The notes beneath the pieces are model-generated. The model saw only the letters and a program-made list of their open reading frames with translations, was not told the origin of the DNA and searched no databases. DNA of 47,060 bases from the NCBI RefSeq assembly GCF_001854805.1, contig NZ_MBLO01000046.1:1-47060 (forward strand), given 5' to 3'. This document shows, piece by piece, positions 1 through 8,995 of the stretch. The DNA comes from Pseudofrankia coriaricola (lineage in GTDB: Bacteria > Actinomycetota > Actinomycetes > Frankiales > Frankiaceae). The position numbers and the translations under genes were made by a program. Every line of letters starts with the position of its first letter. Within the stretch, counting starts at the first letter, position 1.

Positions 1-139
1 GGCTCCTACTGAGCGACCGCACCGACAGCGCCGGCACCACGGATCACGCGGTCGCCATGACCAAAACCTGACTCGCCCGTCGGCCCGACTCGACCTAACT
101 ACTAGTGGTGGGACCGGAATACGCCAGAAACCTGCCGCG

Positions 140-351
140 GTGCCGTTGAGATGCTGGTCAGCCGCCGTCCTTCTGTTCGGTCGGCGCGCCGACGGCCACC
201 CCGTCCGGGACAAGGACGTCGCCCACCTGTCGCCGTTCGTCTCCCGGCACATCCACGTCCAGGGCCGCTACGCCTTCCAGCTCCCGGACCTGGCCGACGG
301 GCTGCGGCCGCTGCGGACCCGGACGAGCCTGACGACGAGGACGAGGAGTGA
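140..351 (+). pseudogene. Tn3-family transposase, C-terminal remnant (frameshifted)
   Basis: The reading frame encodes GHPVRDKDVAHLSPF, then HIHVQGRYAFQLPDL and GLRPLR, the usual C-terminal signature of actinobacterial Tn3 transposases. The expected acidic tail DPDEPDDEDEE with its stop is present but in the next frame, so about one base is missing near 316. Upstream of the remnant the frame stays open to the window edge but no longer resembles the family. No Tn3 terminal repeat was seen. The call rests on motif recognition; the frameshift is read directly. Confidence 0.7.
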
Positions 352-362
352 CCCGGCGGCGG

Positions 363-464
363 TTACAGGTTCTCGACCCAGCCGGCGGCGACGTCGCCGG
401 GCGGGTTGGGGTCGAACACCGGAACGAAAACCAGCGCTAGGCCACGATCTTGGGCTGGGCGCTA
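363..464 (-). pseudogene. C-terminal gene fragment, unidentified
   Basis: A short minus-strand frame ends in LVFVPVFDPNPPGDVAAGWVENL and a TAA stop, convergent with the Tn3 remnant. Composition and length look like the tail of a real protein, but an in-frame stop lies just upstream and no start codon is available, so this is a leftover piece. I do not recognise the parent family. Confidence 0.3.
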
Positions 465-477
465 CGGCCTGAAGAAG

Positions 478-1056
478 CTATTCGGGTTGCGGCGAGTTCA
501 GGCTGCCAGACGATTCTTCGGGAACAATCAGCGTCGTTCCGTCGGGGAACGTGTTGAACTGGTAAAGCAGTCCACGCGACCGGAGGTCCCGCATGATCTC
601 CGCCGCATCCTCGCTAGGAACGATGACAGGTTCGGTGGCCCACCGCGTCCTGTGAATGCAGGCCGAGTCCGGCAAGCCGATCGTCGCCGATGACAGGACA
701 CACAGCCGGTCCAGATCGACGCCATGTCGGCCAAGCCAGGCGTGTGCGGATGACGAGGGGCCGAGAACACAGCTGAGAAGGAAGCAGACTCCGAAGTCTG
801 AAGGCTGTGGCAGTGCCACGCGCAGCCCGTTCACCCAGGCAAGATTAAGGACGAGATCGTGGGCCAGGCGACGCGGGTTTCCGCCTTCGCCTTTCGTGGT
901 GGTGGAGAGTTCCTGCGGGGCACGCCAGCCTGCCTCGTGAAGGATCCGCCCGGCAGGTGTGTCGTCTCGGTCGGCATAGGCCAACAGAACATGGTGCAGG
1001 CGCACAGCGGTCGCAGACTCCCGGCGCGCGTGTTCCTTCGCGTCGCGCATCAACAT
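478..1056 (-). CDS. Clp N-terminal-domain-like hypothetical protein (192 aa)
   Basis: The first 45 residues (ARRESATAVRLHHVLLAYAD, then AGRILHEAG) resemble a Clp-N/ClpR repeat: an alanine-rich helix, a histidine before a leucine-rich helix and a terminal LxxxG. That domain normally recruits substrates in ClpA/ClpC, but no AAA ATPase follows, so this is not a Clp ATPase. Residues 60-190 match nothing I recognise. The ATG is preceded by AAGGGGGG at about 6 nt spacing, which supports this start. Neighbours are mobile-element debris. The domain call is tentative. Confidence 0.6.
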   Translation of the reverse strand: MLMRDAKEHARRESATAVRLHHVLLAYADRDDTPAGRILHEAGWRAPQELSTTTKGEGGNPRRLAHDLVLNLAWVNGLRVALPQPSDFGVCFLLSCVLGPSSSAHAWLGRHGVDLDRLCVLSSATIGLPDSACIHRTRWATEPVIVPSEDAAEIMRDLRSRGLLYQFNTFPDGTTLIVPEESSGSLNSPQPE

Positions 1057-1188
1057 ACTGGCCCCCCTTCTTGGCGGCGAGTGAGGCCATGAGACGCAAT
1101 GCTGATCCTGATCAACTGTACCACCGGGGACCCGGCGGAGAGCCCGACGCTTCTGTCGGAGCCTCCGCCGGGTCCCCTCGCAGATCTG

Positions 1189-1962
1189 TCAGATGTGGAT
1201 GGTGACCGAGCTGCTCGCCGGGATGCGACGCTGCTTGCCCTTCAGGTCATCCGGCGTGCCGCGCGGCACATCGAACTTGGGGGTCGGAGGAGTCGTGGTC
1301 GGAGGCTCGGGTTGCTGCTGGGAGCGGCAGCTCTTGCAGTCAAGGTAGATGAGGCCGGACCACACGGAGCCCCCGTTCCAGGCGCTACCAGTCCATTGGT
1401 ATCCGGCACCCCACGACGAGTACCAACCGTTCTCGCCGCAGGCGCTTCCCCAGTAGACCGTGGGGGTGAAGGCATCAGTGGCACTATTGTTGGAGTACCA
1501 AGGGGAACTGTTGCAGTTTACCCAGGAACTTCCGTTCCATTTTTGGATTATCATTTGGTTCTGCAGCCATCCGGCAGGGACACTCCATCGCGTTCCGTTG
1601 AGCGCGGAGAATACATCCGCACCCGTGTGCAGACCGTCCCAAAGGTCTTCTACCCGCGACAGCGTCCTGTTCAGGTAGATGTTGGAGCCTTGCTGTATCG
1701 AGAAGTCGTCCTCCGTGTCCTCCTCGTCAAAAAGCCATTGGGCCGGCTTCCATATCCACCCGAATGCTGGATCGTATTCGCAGATCCACCATTCACCGGT
1801 CGCTATGTGCTCCTGGGTGTCCCCTTCCTGCTCCTCGCTGCACCAAGGGGTTGGCAACGCGTCCGCCCGCGCGACCACGTGGCCGGAAGTGATGAAGAGG
1901 GCGGCGAAAAGAATGGTGATGACGGTGACCATGATCATACTGCGAGCGCGGCGAGCCGACAC
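1189..1962 (-). CDS. Secreted Trp/Asn-rich hypothetical protein (257 aa)
   Basis: From a GTG at 1962 the protein starts with a basic patch (RRAR), a hydrophobic core (MIMVTVITILFAALFITSG) and ends VARADA, a plausible signal peptide with an AxA-type cleavage site; an ATG at 1938 is an alternative start. The mature part is rich in Trp, Asn, Ser and Gly with pairs of Cys, which suits a small disulfide-containing exported protein. It ends with a Pro/Thr linker and a basic tail. The frame is open further upstream to 2376, but that stretch lacks protein-like composition and I exclude it. Base composition is visibly lower in GC than its neighbours, hinting at separate acquisition. Function unknown. 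Confidence 0.55.
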   Translation of the reverse strand: MSARRARSMIMVTVITILFAALFITSGHVVARADALPTPWCSEEQEGDTQEHIATGEWWICEYDPAFGWIWKPAQWLFDEEDTEDDFSIQQGSNIYLNRTLSRVEDLWDGLHTGADVFSALNGTRWSVPAGWLQNQMIIQKWNGSSWVNCNSSPWYSNNSATDAFTPTVYWGSACGENGWYSSWGAGYQWTGSAWNGGSVWSGLIYLDCKSCRSQQQPEPPTTTPPTPKFDVPRGTPDDLKGKQRRIPASSSVTIHI

Positions 1963-2335
1963 GAACGAGCCGCTAATTTCAATTACCCCCTTTTTTTGGC
2001 GTGCGGCAGGCCTTGGCGGCCGCCGCCCAGTGAGGTGACATTTGACAGCGCTACCCGAGAGATCTGGCGCACCAGAATGTGCAGCACAGATCCGGTAGCG
2101 GACGTGGGCTGGTGCGATGGACTGCAGCCGTAGAGGAAACCGGCCGATTCCCTCGCCTCCTGAGACAGATACTCTCGCTTGGCCGCGCCATAACAGTAGC
2201 GCTCGTCGGTCCTGTGCGCAATAGACGGCAATTCCTAGCTTTCCGTAATCATCGGCCGGTGAAATGACCTGGCGGTATACCTGGCTGTAACGAACCTGCC
2301 ATGCACCGACCCACTCCTTGGTGACGAACCGCCAC
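1963..2335. other. Intergenic stretch without a convincing gene
   Basis: Open frames exist here, but none has a ribosome binding site or recognisable motif. It contains a G-run (AAAAAAAGGGGG on the minus strand) upstream of the secreted-protein gene that may serve as its Shine-Dalgarno region if a rarer start codon is used. Confidence 0.4.
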
Positions 2336-2365
2336 TTACCACGGCCGCCGGTCCGGGGCACTGAG

Positions 2366-2378
2366 CCTGGATGCACCG
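2366..2378 (+). repeat. IS1380 left inverted repeat, preceded by CTGAG duplication
   Basis: Perfect 13-bp match to the complement of the right end, with the CTGAG target duplication immediately outside. Confidence 0.9.
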
Positions 2379-2566
2379 ATCTGATTCTCGGGTCGTTTCG
2401 GTCGACCTGTGACGACCGTTAACTGGTAGTAGCCGGTCGGGGGTGTGGCTGGTTGGCCGCTCACGGTTCGACGGCTCGTCCGGGGTCCTGGCTGGAGGCT
2501 GGGGCGTGGGTGGTGCTGGCCGGGTGCGTGCTGGCCGGGTGTGTGCTGGTGCCGGCGGGTCGCCGG

Positions 2567-3979
2567 TCAGGTGGCCCGGGCGGGTGGTGGGGCGTGGACG
2601 GCGGCGAACAGGCCGGTCAGGGCGTTCTCGGCGTGCCAGCCGGTGGGTAGGTGCAGGGTGATCTGCCCGCGGCCGTGGCGGGCGAGCCGGGCGGGGACGC
2701 CCACGAGGTGGGCGCGCAGGGTCGCGCCGCGGGCGCGGCCGTGGAACGCCGACGCCAGGGCGCCGGCGGCGCGTAGCAGGTTGTGGGTGATCGCGGTGAG
2801 GGTGAGCCAGGCGGCGTTGGCGGTGAACCGGCCGGAGGGCAGGTGCGCGAGCGGGCCGTTGATCAGGTCGGCGTTGACCTGTTCGATGATCGCGTGGTCG
2901 CGGTGCTGTTCCTCGGCCTGGGGCAGGGTGAACGGGCTGTCGGTGAACACGGCGTGGTAGCGCCAGGTGGGGAACAGTTCGCCCTGGCCGGGGTTCGCCT
3001 TCGGGTTGCGGGCCCTGACGCGGCGGACGATGAGGCGGGCGGTGACCGGGGACGTGGTGTGAGCGAAGGCGGTGTAGGTGGTCTCGGCGATCTCGGCATC
3101 CGAGATCCACTCCTTGAGGTCCTCGTCCCAGACCGCGCGCGGGTAGCGGATCGGGGCCCACGCCGTGTCGTCGATGGCCGCGCAGGCGGCGCGGATCGCC
3201 GTGTTCTGCGGGGCGGTGATCGAGAAGTGGACCCGGTGGCGCCGCGCGGTGGCGACGACCTCGGCGGTGTAGAAGCCGCAGTCGCCCCGGGCGATGATGA
3301 TCCCGGTGGCGCCGGCGTCGCGGGCGGCGCCGACGGTCTCGGCGAGGAAGCCCGCCGCTCCCTTCGCCGAGACGGCATTCCCGCCGCGCAGCCGGGTGGC
3401 CGCGACCAGCGGCGCCGCGGTCGGGGTCGACACCGTCCCGACCAGGGCGTTGAGCCCGCGCACGAACACCGACCTGGCCGCGATTTTGGTGTGACCGAAG
3501 GCGGCGCCCTGCTTGCCGGGGCCGAACACCCGACGCTGGCAGGAGTCCAGATCGACGAACGCCAGCGTGCCGGCCCCACCGAGCAGCGCCGCCGCCTCGG
3601 CGAGCGCGGCGAGCAGCCGCCGGTGCACCCTGCCCAGCTGGCGGACGTTGCCCCACCTCAGCGCCCGCAGGAACGTCCCGAGTGTGGACGGCGCCCGGAT
3701 CCCGCCGAACACCTCGGCCAGCGCGTCGTGGCGCAGCAGCGCCAGATCGTCGATGCTGTCCGCCCCGGCGGCCATGCCCGCGACCAGGCAGCCGACCTTC
3801 GCCTCCACGTTCGCCCCCGCCGACCCGGCAGAGGCCGGCAGGCGGACGTGCTCGGCGACCAGGTCCGCCAGCCCGGCCCGCTCAGCCAGCCGCATCACCG
3901 GCACCAGACCGGCCGCAGCGACCAGGTTCGGGTCGTCGAACCGGAGATCGATCTTCGATGAGGTATGCAACAATCGCAC
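2567..3979 (-). CDS. IS1380-family DDE transposase (470 aa)
   Basis: Full-length transposase. The DDE core is visible: first Asp in LAFVDLDSCQRRVFGPGKQG, second in ARGDCGFYTAEV, and a C-terminal part with FPTWRYHAVFTDS and EQHRDHAIIEQVNADL, typical of the IS1380 group in Actinobacteria. It catalyses cut-and-paste movement of the surrounding element. It has no frameshift or internal stop, and the perfect terminal repeats indicate the IS may still be active. The start ATG lies about 110 bp inside the right end, a normal arrangement. Overlapping long frames on both strands are shadows of its GC bias. Confidence 0.93.
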   Translation of the reverse strand: MRLLHTSSKIDLRFDDPNLVAAAGLVPVMRLAERAGLADLVAEHVRLPASAGSAGANVEAKVGCLVAGMAAGADSIDDLALLRHDALAEVFGGIRAPSTLGTFLRALRWGNVRQLGRVHRRLLAALAEAAALLGGAGTLAFVDLDSCQRRVFGPGKQGAAFGHTKIAARSVFVRGLNALVGTVSTPTAAPLVAATRLRGGNAVSAKGAAGFLAETVGAARDAGATGIIIARGDCGFYTAEVVATARRHRVHFSITAPQNTAIRAACAAIDDTAWAPIRYPRAVWDEDLKEWISDAEIAETTYTAFAHTTSPVTARLIVRRVRARNPKANPGQGELFPTWRYHAVFTDSPFTLPQAEEQHRDHAIIEQVNADLINGPLAHLPSGRFTANAAWLTLTAITHNLLRAAGALASAFHGRARGATLRAHLVGVPARLARHGRGQITLHLPTGWHAENALTGLFAAVHAPPPARAT

Positions 3980-4086
3980 TTCGGAAGTGCCCTCGCCTGT
4001 CGGATGGATGGTGGCCTCAGCAACCCCATCGTCCCAGGTCAGAGGGCACTTTCTCGTTCACCACGCCGATCACCGGGCAAATCGGA

Positions 4087-4099
4087 CGGTGCATCCAGG
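4087..4099 (-). repeat. IS1380 right inverted repeat, followed by CTGAG duplication
   Basis: Perfect 13-bp complement of the left end; the second copy of the CTGAG target duplication follows at 4100-4104. Confidence 0.9.
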
Positions 4100-4541
4100 C
4101 TGAGCCGTTCGAGTTCCTGGACGAGGCCGGCGCCCGCCTCGTGCCGCTCTCTGAAGGGCCCGGCATGCTCGGCCACATGTCGCCCGCTGGACGTGCCGAC
4201 CCCCGCGGCATCGGCGCTCGCGTCGGTCTCGAGGGCGGCGAGCGGAAGGTCCTCGCCGAGCGAGGCGTTGTTCTTCGTTCTGATGTTCCCCAGACCCCGT
4301 CACCGACTCGTCGTCATGGAACGGCGCGACTGGGGCGGCGCTGGCCAGCGCTCGGCGGCGGGCCCGCTGCCGGCAGGCAGCCGAGGCGAACCGGCCCGGC
4401 CGGCCCGTCGCGCCGCGGACCACCGTCTGGCCGCACCCGCACGCACACAGGGGTTTCGTGACTTGCCGCGGCGGGTTTCGTGACATCGGTCAGGGTGGTG
4501 CCCAGTTCAATGGGGAGACCTCGCAGATCTGATACCTACCA

Positions 4542-4621
4542 GTATCAGAACCATAGCAGCCGTTTGGTTCTGATACTGCGGGCGAACGGCGCTACGATCG
4601 TCCCCGAGATGGTTCTGATAC
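4542..4621. repeat. Three copies of TGGTTCTGATAC upstream of the integrase
   Basis: The 12-mer TGGTTCTGATAC occurs at 4565-4576 and 4610-4621 and inverted at 4542-4553. All copies are exact and lie within 80 bp, just upstream of a tyrosine integrase gene. Such placement fits recombinase arm-type or core sites, or an operator for autoregulation. The repeats are AT-richer than the surroundings. Confidence 0.7.
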
Positions 4622-4649
4622 CGGGACGCGCGACGAGAGGAAGTGGTCG

Positions 4650-5468
4650 GTGACGACCAGCGCCACCGCCACGACGCCCGGCCGCGGCCGGCGCGGCGGC
4701 GAACGCCCGCCCGACCGGTACGCCGAGCTGTTCGCCACCTACCGCGCCGAGCTCGACCACGTCCGGCTCGCCGACCACTCCCGGCGCGCCTACGCCTCCC
4801 GGGTCGCAGGCTTCCTGCGCTGGCTCGACACCGACGGCGCCGCCGCGGACCCCACCGGCGCCGACCCGCTGTCCGACGCCCACGCCCGGGACTTCGCCGT
4901 CCGCGACTACCGGGCCCACCTGCTCGCCGTCGCGAAGAAGCGGCCCGCGACCGTCAACGCGCACCTGACCGCGCTCGACCACTTCTTCACCTGGCGCCAC
5001 CTCGTCCGCGCCGCCGTCGACCGCGCCGACCTACCCGAGCAGGCCCCCCGCGCCCTGACCGACGACGAGGCCCGCCGCGTGCTGCGCGCCGCCGAACGGC
5101 TGCCCTCGCTGCGCGACCGCACGATCGTCGAGCTGCTCTACAACACCGGCGTCCGTAGCGGCGAGCTCGTCGCCCTCGACGTCGACGACGTCCCCGTCAC
5201 CGCCCGCACCGGCGCCGTCCACGTCCGGACCGGCAAGGGCCGCGACGGCGGCAAGCCACGCACCATCCCGGCCAACCCCCGGGCCCGCCGCGCGCTGACC
5301 GACTGGAAGCCGGCCCGGGCCGCCTGGCCGGGCGCCGACGACGACCCGGCGCTGTTCCTCAACCGCTACGGCCGGCGGCTCTCGACCCGCACCGTCGACC
5401 AGGTCGTCGCCGACCTCGGCCGCTCCGTCGGCATCGACGACCTGACCCCCCACGTACTGCGGCATTAG
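4650..5468 (+). pseudogene. Tyrosine integrase truncated before the catalytic Tyr
   Basis: The N-terminal SAM-like core-binding domain (about residues 20-125) is followed by the catalytic domain with the first Arg in LYNTGVRSGELVALD, a Lys in VRTGKGRDGGK and the HxLR box as PHVLRH. The protein ends right there at a TAG, so the final helix with the second conserved His and the nucleophilic Tyr is missing. The break coincides with the left end of the RIT composite, so insertion of that element explains the truncation. GTG start with GAGAGGAAG upstream. Probably inactive for strand cleavage. Confidence 0.85.
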
Positions 5469-5559
5469 GCGGACGGCCGGGTTATGTGTCCTGCCGTGGT
5501 GTTTCCGCTGGCAGGGGCGGCGGGGCTCGTCTGGTGGTCCGCATAATCCTGGGCTGGGG

Positions 5560-6603
5560 TCATCGCCCCAGCGAGTCGAGCCAGCCGAGCAGGGACGAGT
5601 CCGAGGTCCAGTCCGGCAGGGCGTCCGGGGTGAGTGGCTCGTAGGCATCCTCAATCGCTCTGCGTTTGGCCTCCGCGTCTGCTCGGGCGTAGATCTCGGT
5701 GGTGGACACGTCGGCGTGGCCGAGCAGGTCGCGGATGTAGATCAGGTTGACGCCGGCCTGGACCAGGTGCATGGCCCGGCTCCGCCGGAGCGTATGAGGA
5801 GTGACCGGCAGGCCGGGAGCCCAGCCGGGGTCGTGGGCCCGGACGGCCCGCACGTGTCGGGCCAGCAGCTTGGCCACCCCGGACCGGGTCAGCCTGGAGT
5901 GATGCGGCCCGGCGAACAGCGGGTCTGCGTCTGTGCCGACGCCGGGATGCCGGTCGCGGTGGTCGAGGTAGTCGCCGACGAGCCGGGCGGTCGGCTCCAT
6001 CACGGGCACGTACCGGATCTTGGAGCCCTTCCCGCGGATCACGACGGTCATGGGGCTGCCGCGGCGGATGTCGGCGATGTCGAGGTCGCAGAGCTCCTGG
6101 ACGCGGGCGGCGGTGTCGTAGGCGAGGGCGAGCAGGACGGTGTCCCTGACGGTGCGTGCGCTGGCCGTGCCGGGCTCGGCGAGCAGTGCCTTGACCTCGT
6201 CGCCGGTCAGGTGGTCCAGCTGCGGGGCCGGGGTCTTCTTCTGCCGGATCGCGAGGACCTGGGTGACCTGGCCGAGGAGGTCGGGCTGCTCGACGGCGGT
6301 GTAGCGGCAGAACGACTTGATCACCGCCAGGCGCTGGTTGCGGGTCGCGGCCGAGCAGCCCCGCTCGGCCTCCAGCCAGTCCAGGAACCGCAGGACGCGG
6401 GGCCGGTCGATGTCGGCCAGGCGCAGCTGCTCCGGCGGTATGCGCTCGGCGGCCCTGAACCAGGTGAGCAGTAGCTTCATCGCGTCTCTGTAGGACGCTA
6501 CGGTCCTCGGCGAGGCTGCGCGCTCCCCGGCGAGGTGGCTGGTGAAGAACTTCGACAGCCAGCGCCCGGCAAGGTCCGGCGGCGGCGCTGGCCGCGGGCT
6601 CAC
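5560..6603 (-). CDS. RitC-like tyrosine recombinase (347 aa)
   Basis: Third recombinase of the trio and apparently intact. The N-terminal core-binding domain contains TSHLAGERAASPRTVASYRD. The catalytic set is complete: R167 (TAARVQEL), K192 (GKGSKIR), H270 and R273 (TPHTLRR), H296 (LLGHADV) and Y305 (TTEIYARAD). The GTG start overlaps the stop of the preceding recombinase gene (GTGA), indicating translational coupling. Earlier in-frame codons lie inside the upstream gene and lack protein-like composition. Trio recombinases are thought to act together in integrating the element. Confidence 0.88.
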   Translation of the reverse strand: MSPRPAPPPDLAGRWLSKFFTSHLAGERAASPRTVASYRDAMKLLLTWFRAAERIPPEQLRLADIDRPRVLRFLDWLEAERGCSAATRNQRLAVIKSFCRYTAVEQPDLLGQVTQVLAIRQKKTPAPQLDHLTGDEVKALLAEPGTASARTVRDTVLLALAYDTAARVQELCDLDIADIRRGSPMTVVIRGKGSKIRYVPVMEPTARLVGDYLDHRDRHPGVGTDADPLFAGPHHSRLTRSGVAKLLARHVRAVRAHDPGWAPGLPVTPHTLRRSRAMHLVQAGVNLIYIRDLLGHADVSTTEIYARADAEAKRRAIEDAYEPLTPDALPDWTSDSSLLGWLDSLGR

Positions 6604-7564
6604 GGCTGGTCCCCGGGGGGCTCGGGGATGACGTAGCCGAACCGGACCTGGGCCCTGGCCATCACCTCGGGGTAGGCGTCCGCGGTCAGCCTCAGGTAGT
6701 ACTGGGTGCCGCGGAGGTCGGCGTGGCCCAGGTAGCACGCCAGGTAGGGCAGCACCACGGCCAGGTCAGCGCCTTCCGCGGCCCAGCGCCGCAGGTTGGC
6801 GACAGCGAATCCGTGGCGCAGCGAGTGCGGGTGAGGGCCGCCCGTGAAGTGGGGGATGCCGGCGTCGGCCAGGTAGCCGCGGAACCGCAGGTAGACGGTC
6901 GACTGGTTGATCGGCCGGCCGGGCGCGACGCTGTAGAACACGTGGTCGCTGGTTTCGGGGGCGGGGTGCGCGGCCGCGATGTAGCCCGCCAGGGTCGCGG
7001 TGAGCCGGCCGGTGACCGGGACGGTCCGGCTCTCGCCGTTCTTGGAGTCGCGGATCCGCAGGATCCCGCCGCGGGTGTCCGCATCGGCCAGGGTGAGGCC
7101 GAGTGCCTCGGAGACTCTCAGCCCGGCGCCGTAGAGCACCCTGAACAGGACCGGGTCGACCATGGCCTTGTTCGAGAAGCTGGACATGGGCTGGGAGTCG
7201 ATCGCGGTGAACAGGCGGCGCACCTCGTCGTCGGTGAGCACGTACGGGGGCTGGTGGCGGACACGGCCTGGGCTGCCGCGGCCGGGGTCCAGGCATCCCA
7301 GCCGGCCGCCCGGGCGTGCTCGGCCAGCTGGCGCAGCGCCAGCTCGTTGCGCCGGATGGTGGAGACCCGCAGGTGACGGCCGTAAAGGAACCCGTCGACC
7401 GCTTCCCTGGTGATGGACCCGTCCGGGTAGCCCTCCTGCCGGCAGTGGCCGGCGAACTGGCGCAGCACCCGTTCCTGGACCTTGAACCTGTACCCGCCAG
7501 CATGGCGCGAGGCGACCAGATCGGCGACCAGGCCCTCCAGCGTCGCCTCAGGCACCGCGCTCAC
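6600..7564 (-). pseudogene. RitB-like tyrosine recombinase, frameshifted
   Basis: The N-terminal half (AVPEATLEGLVADLVASRHA to WDAWTP) and the C-terminal half (YVLTDDEVRRLF to the end) lie in different frames; the slip falls near 7260-7290. The catalytic half keeps the Arg in YGAGLRVSEAL, HSLRHGFA, YLGHADL and the Tyr in GTQYYLRL. The GTG start at 7564 overlaps the 3' end of the upstream RitA fragment, and its stop overlaps the RitC start, so the original operon is clear. One indel (or a sequencing error) separates it from an intact gene. Confidence 0.8.
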
Positions 7565-8345
7565 CCGCCCCCGCCCGGCTGAGGACGTCCTCGACGTCCA
7601 GCGCGCAGCAACGCAGCCGTTCGGTGCCAAAGCGCAGGTAGTAGGCCTGGGTCGTGTCGCTTGAGGCGTGTCCGAGCACGGCTGACACCACCGGGATCGG
7701 CGTGCCGCTGCCGATCATGGCCACGGCCAGCGCGCCGCGCAGGGAATGCATCCCGCACGCCTGGCCGGGCGGGAACCCGATCCCCGCGCGGGCCGCGTAG
7801 CGCGACAGCCTGGTGGCGACCGACGAGGAGCCGCCGAACGCGCCGAAGGGATGACGGTGCTTGATGAACACCTTCGCGCAGGCGGTCCCGGGGCGGCCGT
7901 GCCGGACGTAGTCGATGACTGCCCAGCCGACGTCGTCCAGCAGCGGCAGGCTCAGCGGCCGGCCCGTCTTGTGCTGGATGATCGTGAGGGTCTTCGCCCG
8001 CCAGTCCAGGTCGCCGAGCTCGAGGTGGCGCAGGTCGGAGATCCGCAGGCCGAGCCGGGCGGTCATCAAGATCATCGCGTAGTCGCGCTTGCCGGTGGCG
8101 GACTGGCGGTCGATCACGGCCAGCAGCCGCCGGATCTCCTCAGCGGTCCACAGGTGCGGCTCGGACTCGTGGCGCAGGTGCCGGTGCGGCGGCAGCCGGT
8201 CGGCCAGGCCCTGCGGTCCCCGGCCCGCGTCGGCCAGGAAGGCCAGGAAGTCCGCCAGGGACGACCTCATGCTCGCGACGGTCTTGCCCCGCAGCCCGCG
8301 CTGCCGCAGCAGGAAGCCCGACACGTCCCGCACGCCGAGGGCGGT
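7548..8345 (-). pseudogene. RitA-like tyrosine recombinase, C-terminal two-thirds
   Basis: Sequence equivalent to about residue 165 onward of the intact RitA further right is present: end of the core-binding domain (VRDVSGFLLRQRGL), then YAMILMTARLGLRISDL with the first Arg, QHKTGRPLSLPL, MHSLRGALA, LGHASSDTTQAYYLRF with the Tyr. The first 160 or so codons are absent. The 5' break abuts the broken 3' end of the RitB homologue at about 8345-8355, which is the deletion junction between two trios. Confidence 0.78.
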
Positions 8346-8995
8346 TCATGCAGCCTGGTTCCGGCGGTCGATACCAGCAGCGCCGGACTGATCGGGCGGG
8401 GTCGGGTCTGGTCGCGCAGGTGGATGTAGTCGCCCAGGGCGCTGGTCGCCGTCGGGTGCAGCGGCACCAGCCGGGACTTACCGAACTTCGTGTCACGAAT
8501 CGTGAGGAGGTCGCGCTCGCAGTCGAGATCGCTGGTGTCCAGGGCGATCGCTTCACTGACCCGCAGGCCACTGGTCGCGAGCAGGCCGATCAGGGTCTGG
8601 TAGGTGGCCGCCCGCAGCCGTGGCCGCAGGGTGCCCGCCGCGCTGACGAGGTCACCGATCTCCCGGTCGGAATACAGGTAGGGGGTGGCGCGGTCGGGTC
8701 CGTGGCGGATCAGATCCGCCGGAGGCACCGCGACGGTGGGGTCGAGGCCGTGGAGGTAGGTGGCAAAGCCCCGCACGGCGCTCAGGCGGATCGCTCGCCA
8801 AGCCCTCGACGCCCCGTCTGGCAGGTTCGCCCAGGCCACCGCGTGGTCGATGGTCGGGGTCTGCACACCGTGGTCGTCGAGGTAGTCGACGAACTGGCCC
8901 AGCAGCCTGCCGGCGGTGCGCAGTTCGAATCCGAGCGTGCGGCGCAGGGCCAGGTAGTCGGCCAACGCCTGCCGCAACGGCGGATAGGTACTCAT
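8267..8995 (-). pseudogene. RitB-like tyrosine recombinase, 3' end lost
   Basis: Starts with MSTYPPLRQALADYLALRRT, typical of the second recombinase in trios, and overlaps the stop of the upstream RitA by ATGA. It keeps the first catalytic Arg (ATSGLRVSEAIALD) and the Lys region (DTKFGKSRLVPL) but breaks off after LLVSTAGTRLH. The last residues up to 8267 are read out of frame through the neighbouring RitA fragment. The HxxR box and Tyr are missing, so it cannot be a functional recombinase. Confidence 0.8.

Larger units (their letters stand above)
2366..4099 (-). mobile_element. IS1380-family insertion sequence, complete
   Basis: The element is 1734 bp. Its ends are 13-bp perfect inverted repeats (CCTGGATGCACCG at 2366-2378 and its complement at 4087-4099), with partial matching continuing inward. 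The pentamer CTGAG sits directly outside both ends (2361-2365 and 4100-4104), a clean target-site duplication showing a transposition with no later rearrangement. The single minus-strand transposase gene lies inside. Confidence 0.92.
2336..4486 (-). pseudogene. Small Cys-motif protein gene split by the IS1380 element
   Basis: Before the insertion this gene began at 4486 with MSRNPPRQVTKPLCACGCGQ, followed by GRPGRFASAACRQRARRR. The C-x-C-G-C-G and AACRQRA pattern is a short zinc-binding-type motif found in many small actinobacterial proteins. The frame slips once near 4280; the next frame then reads ASLGEDLPLAALETDAS and ends VQELERLS at the IS edge. Removing the IS and one CTGAG copy joins this to APDRRPW and a TAA stop at 2336. 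The pieces are direct observation; the joined reading is inference. It lay divergent to the integrase at 4650, so it may have been an accessory gene of that element. Confidence 0.5.

Noticed and set aside
2235-3961. Long open frames on both strands over the IS1380 transposase
   Set aside because: The transposase frame carries the catalytic motifs; the others are composition shadows.
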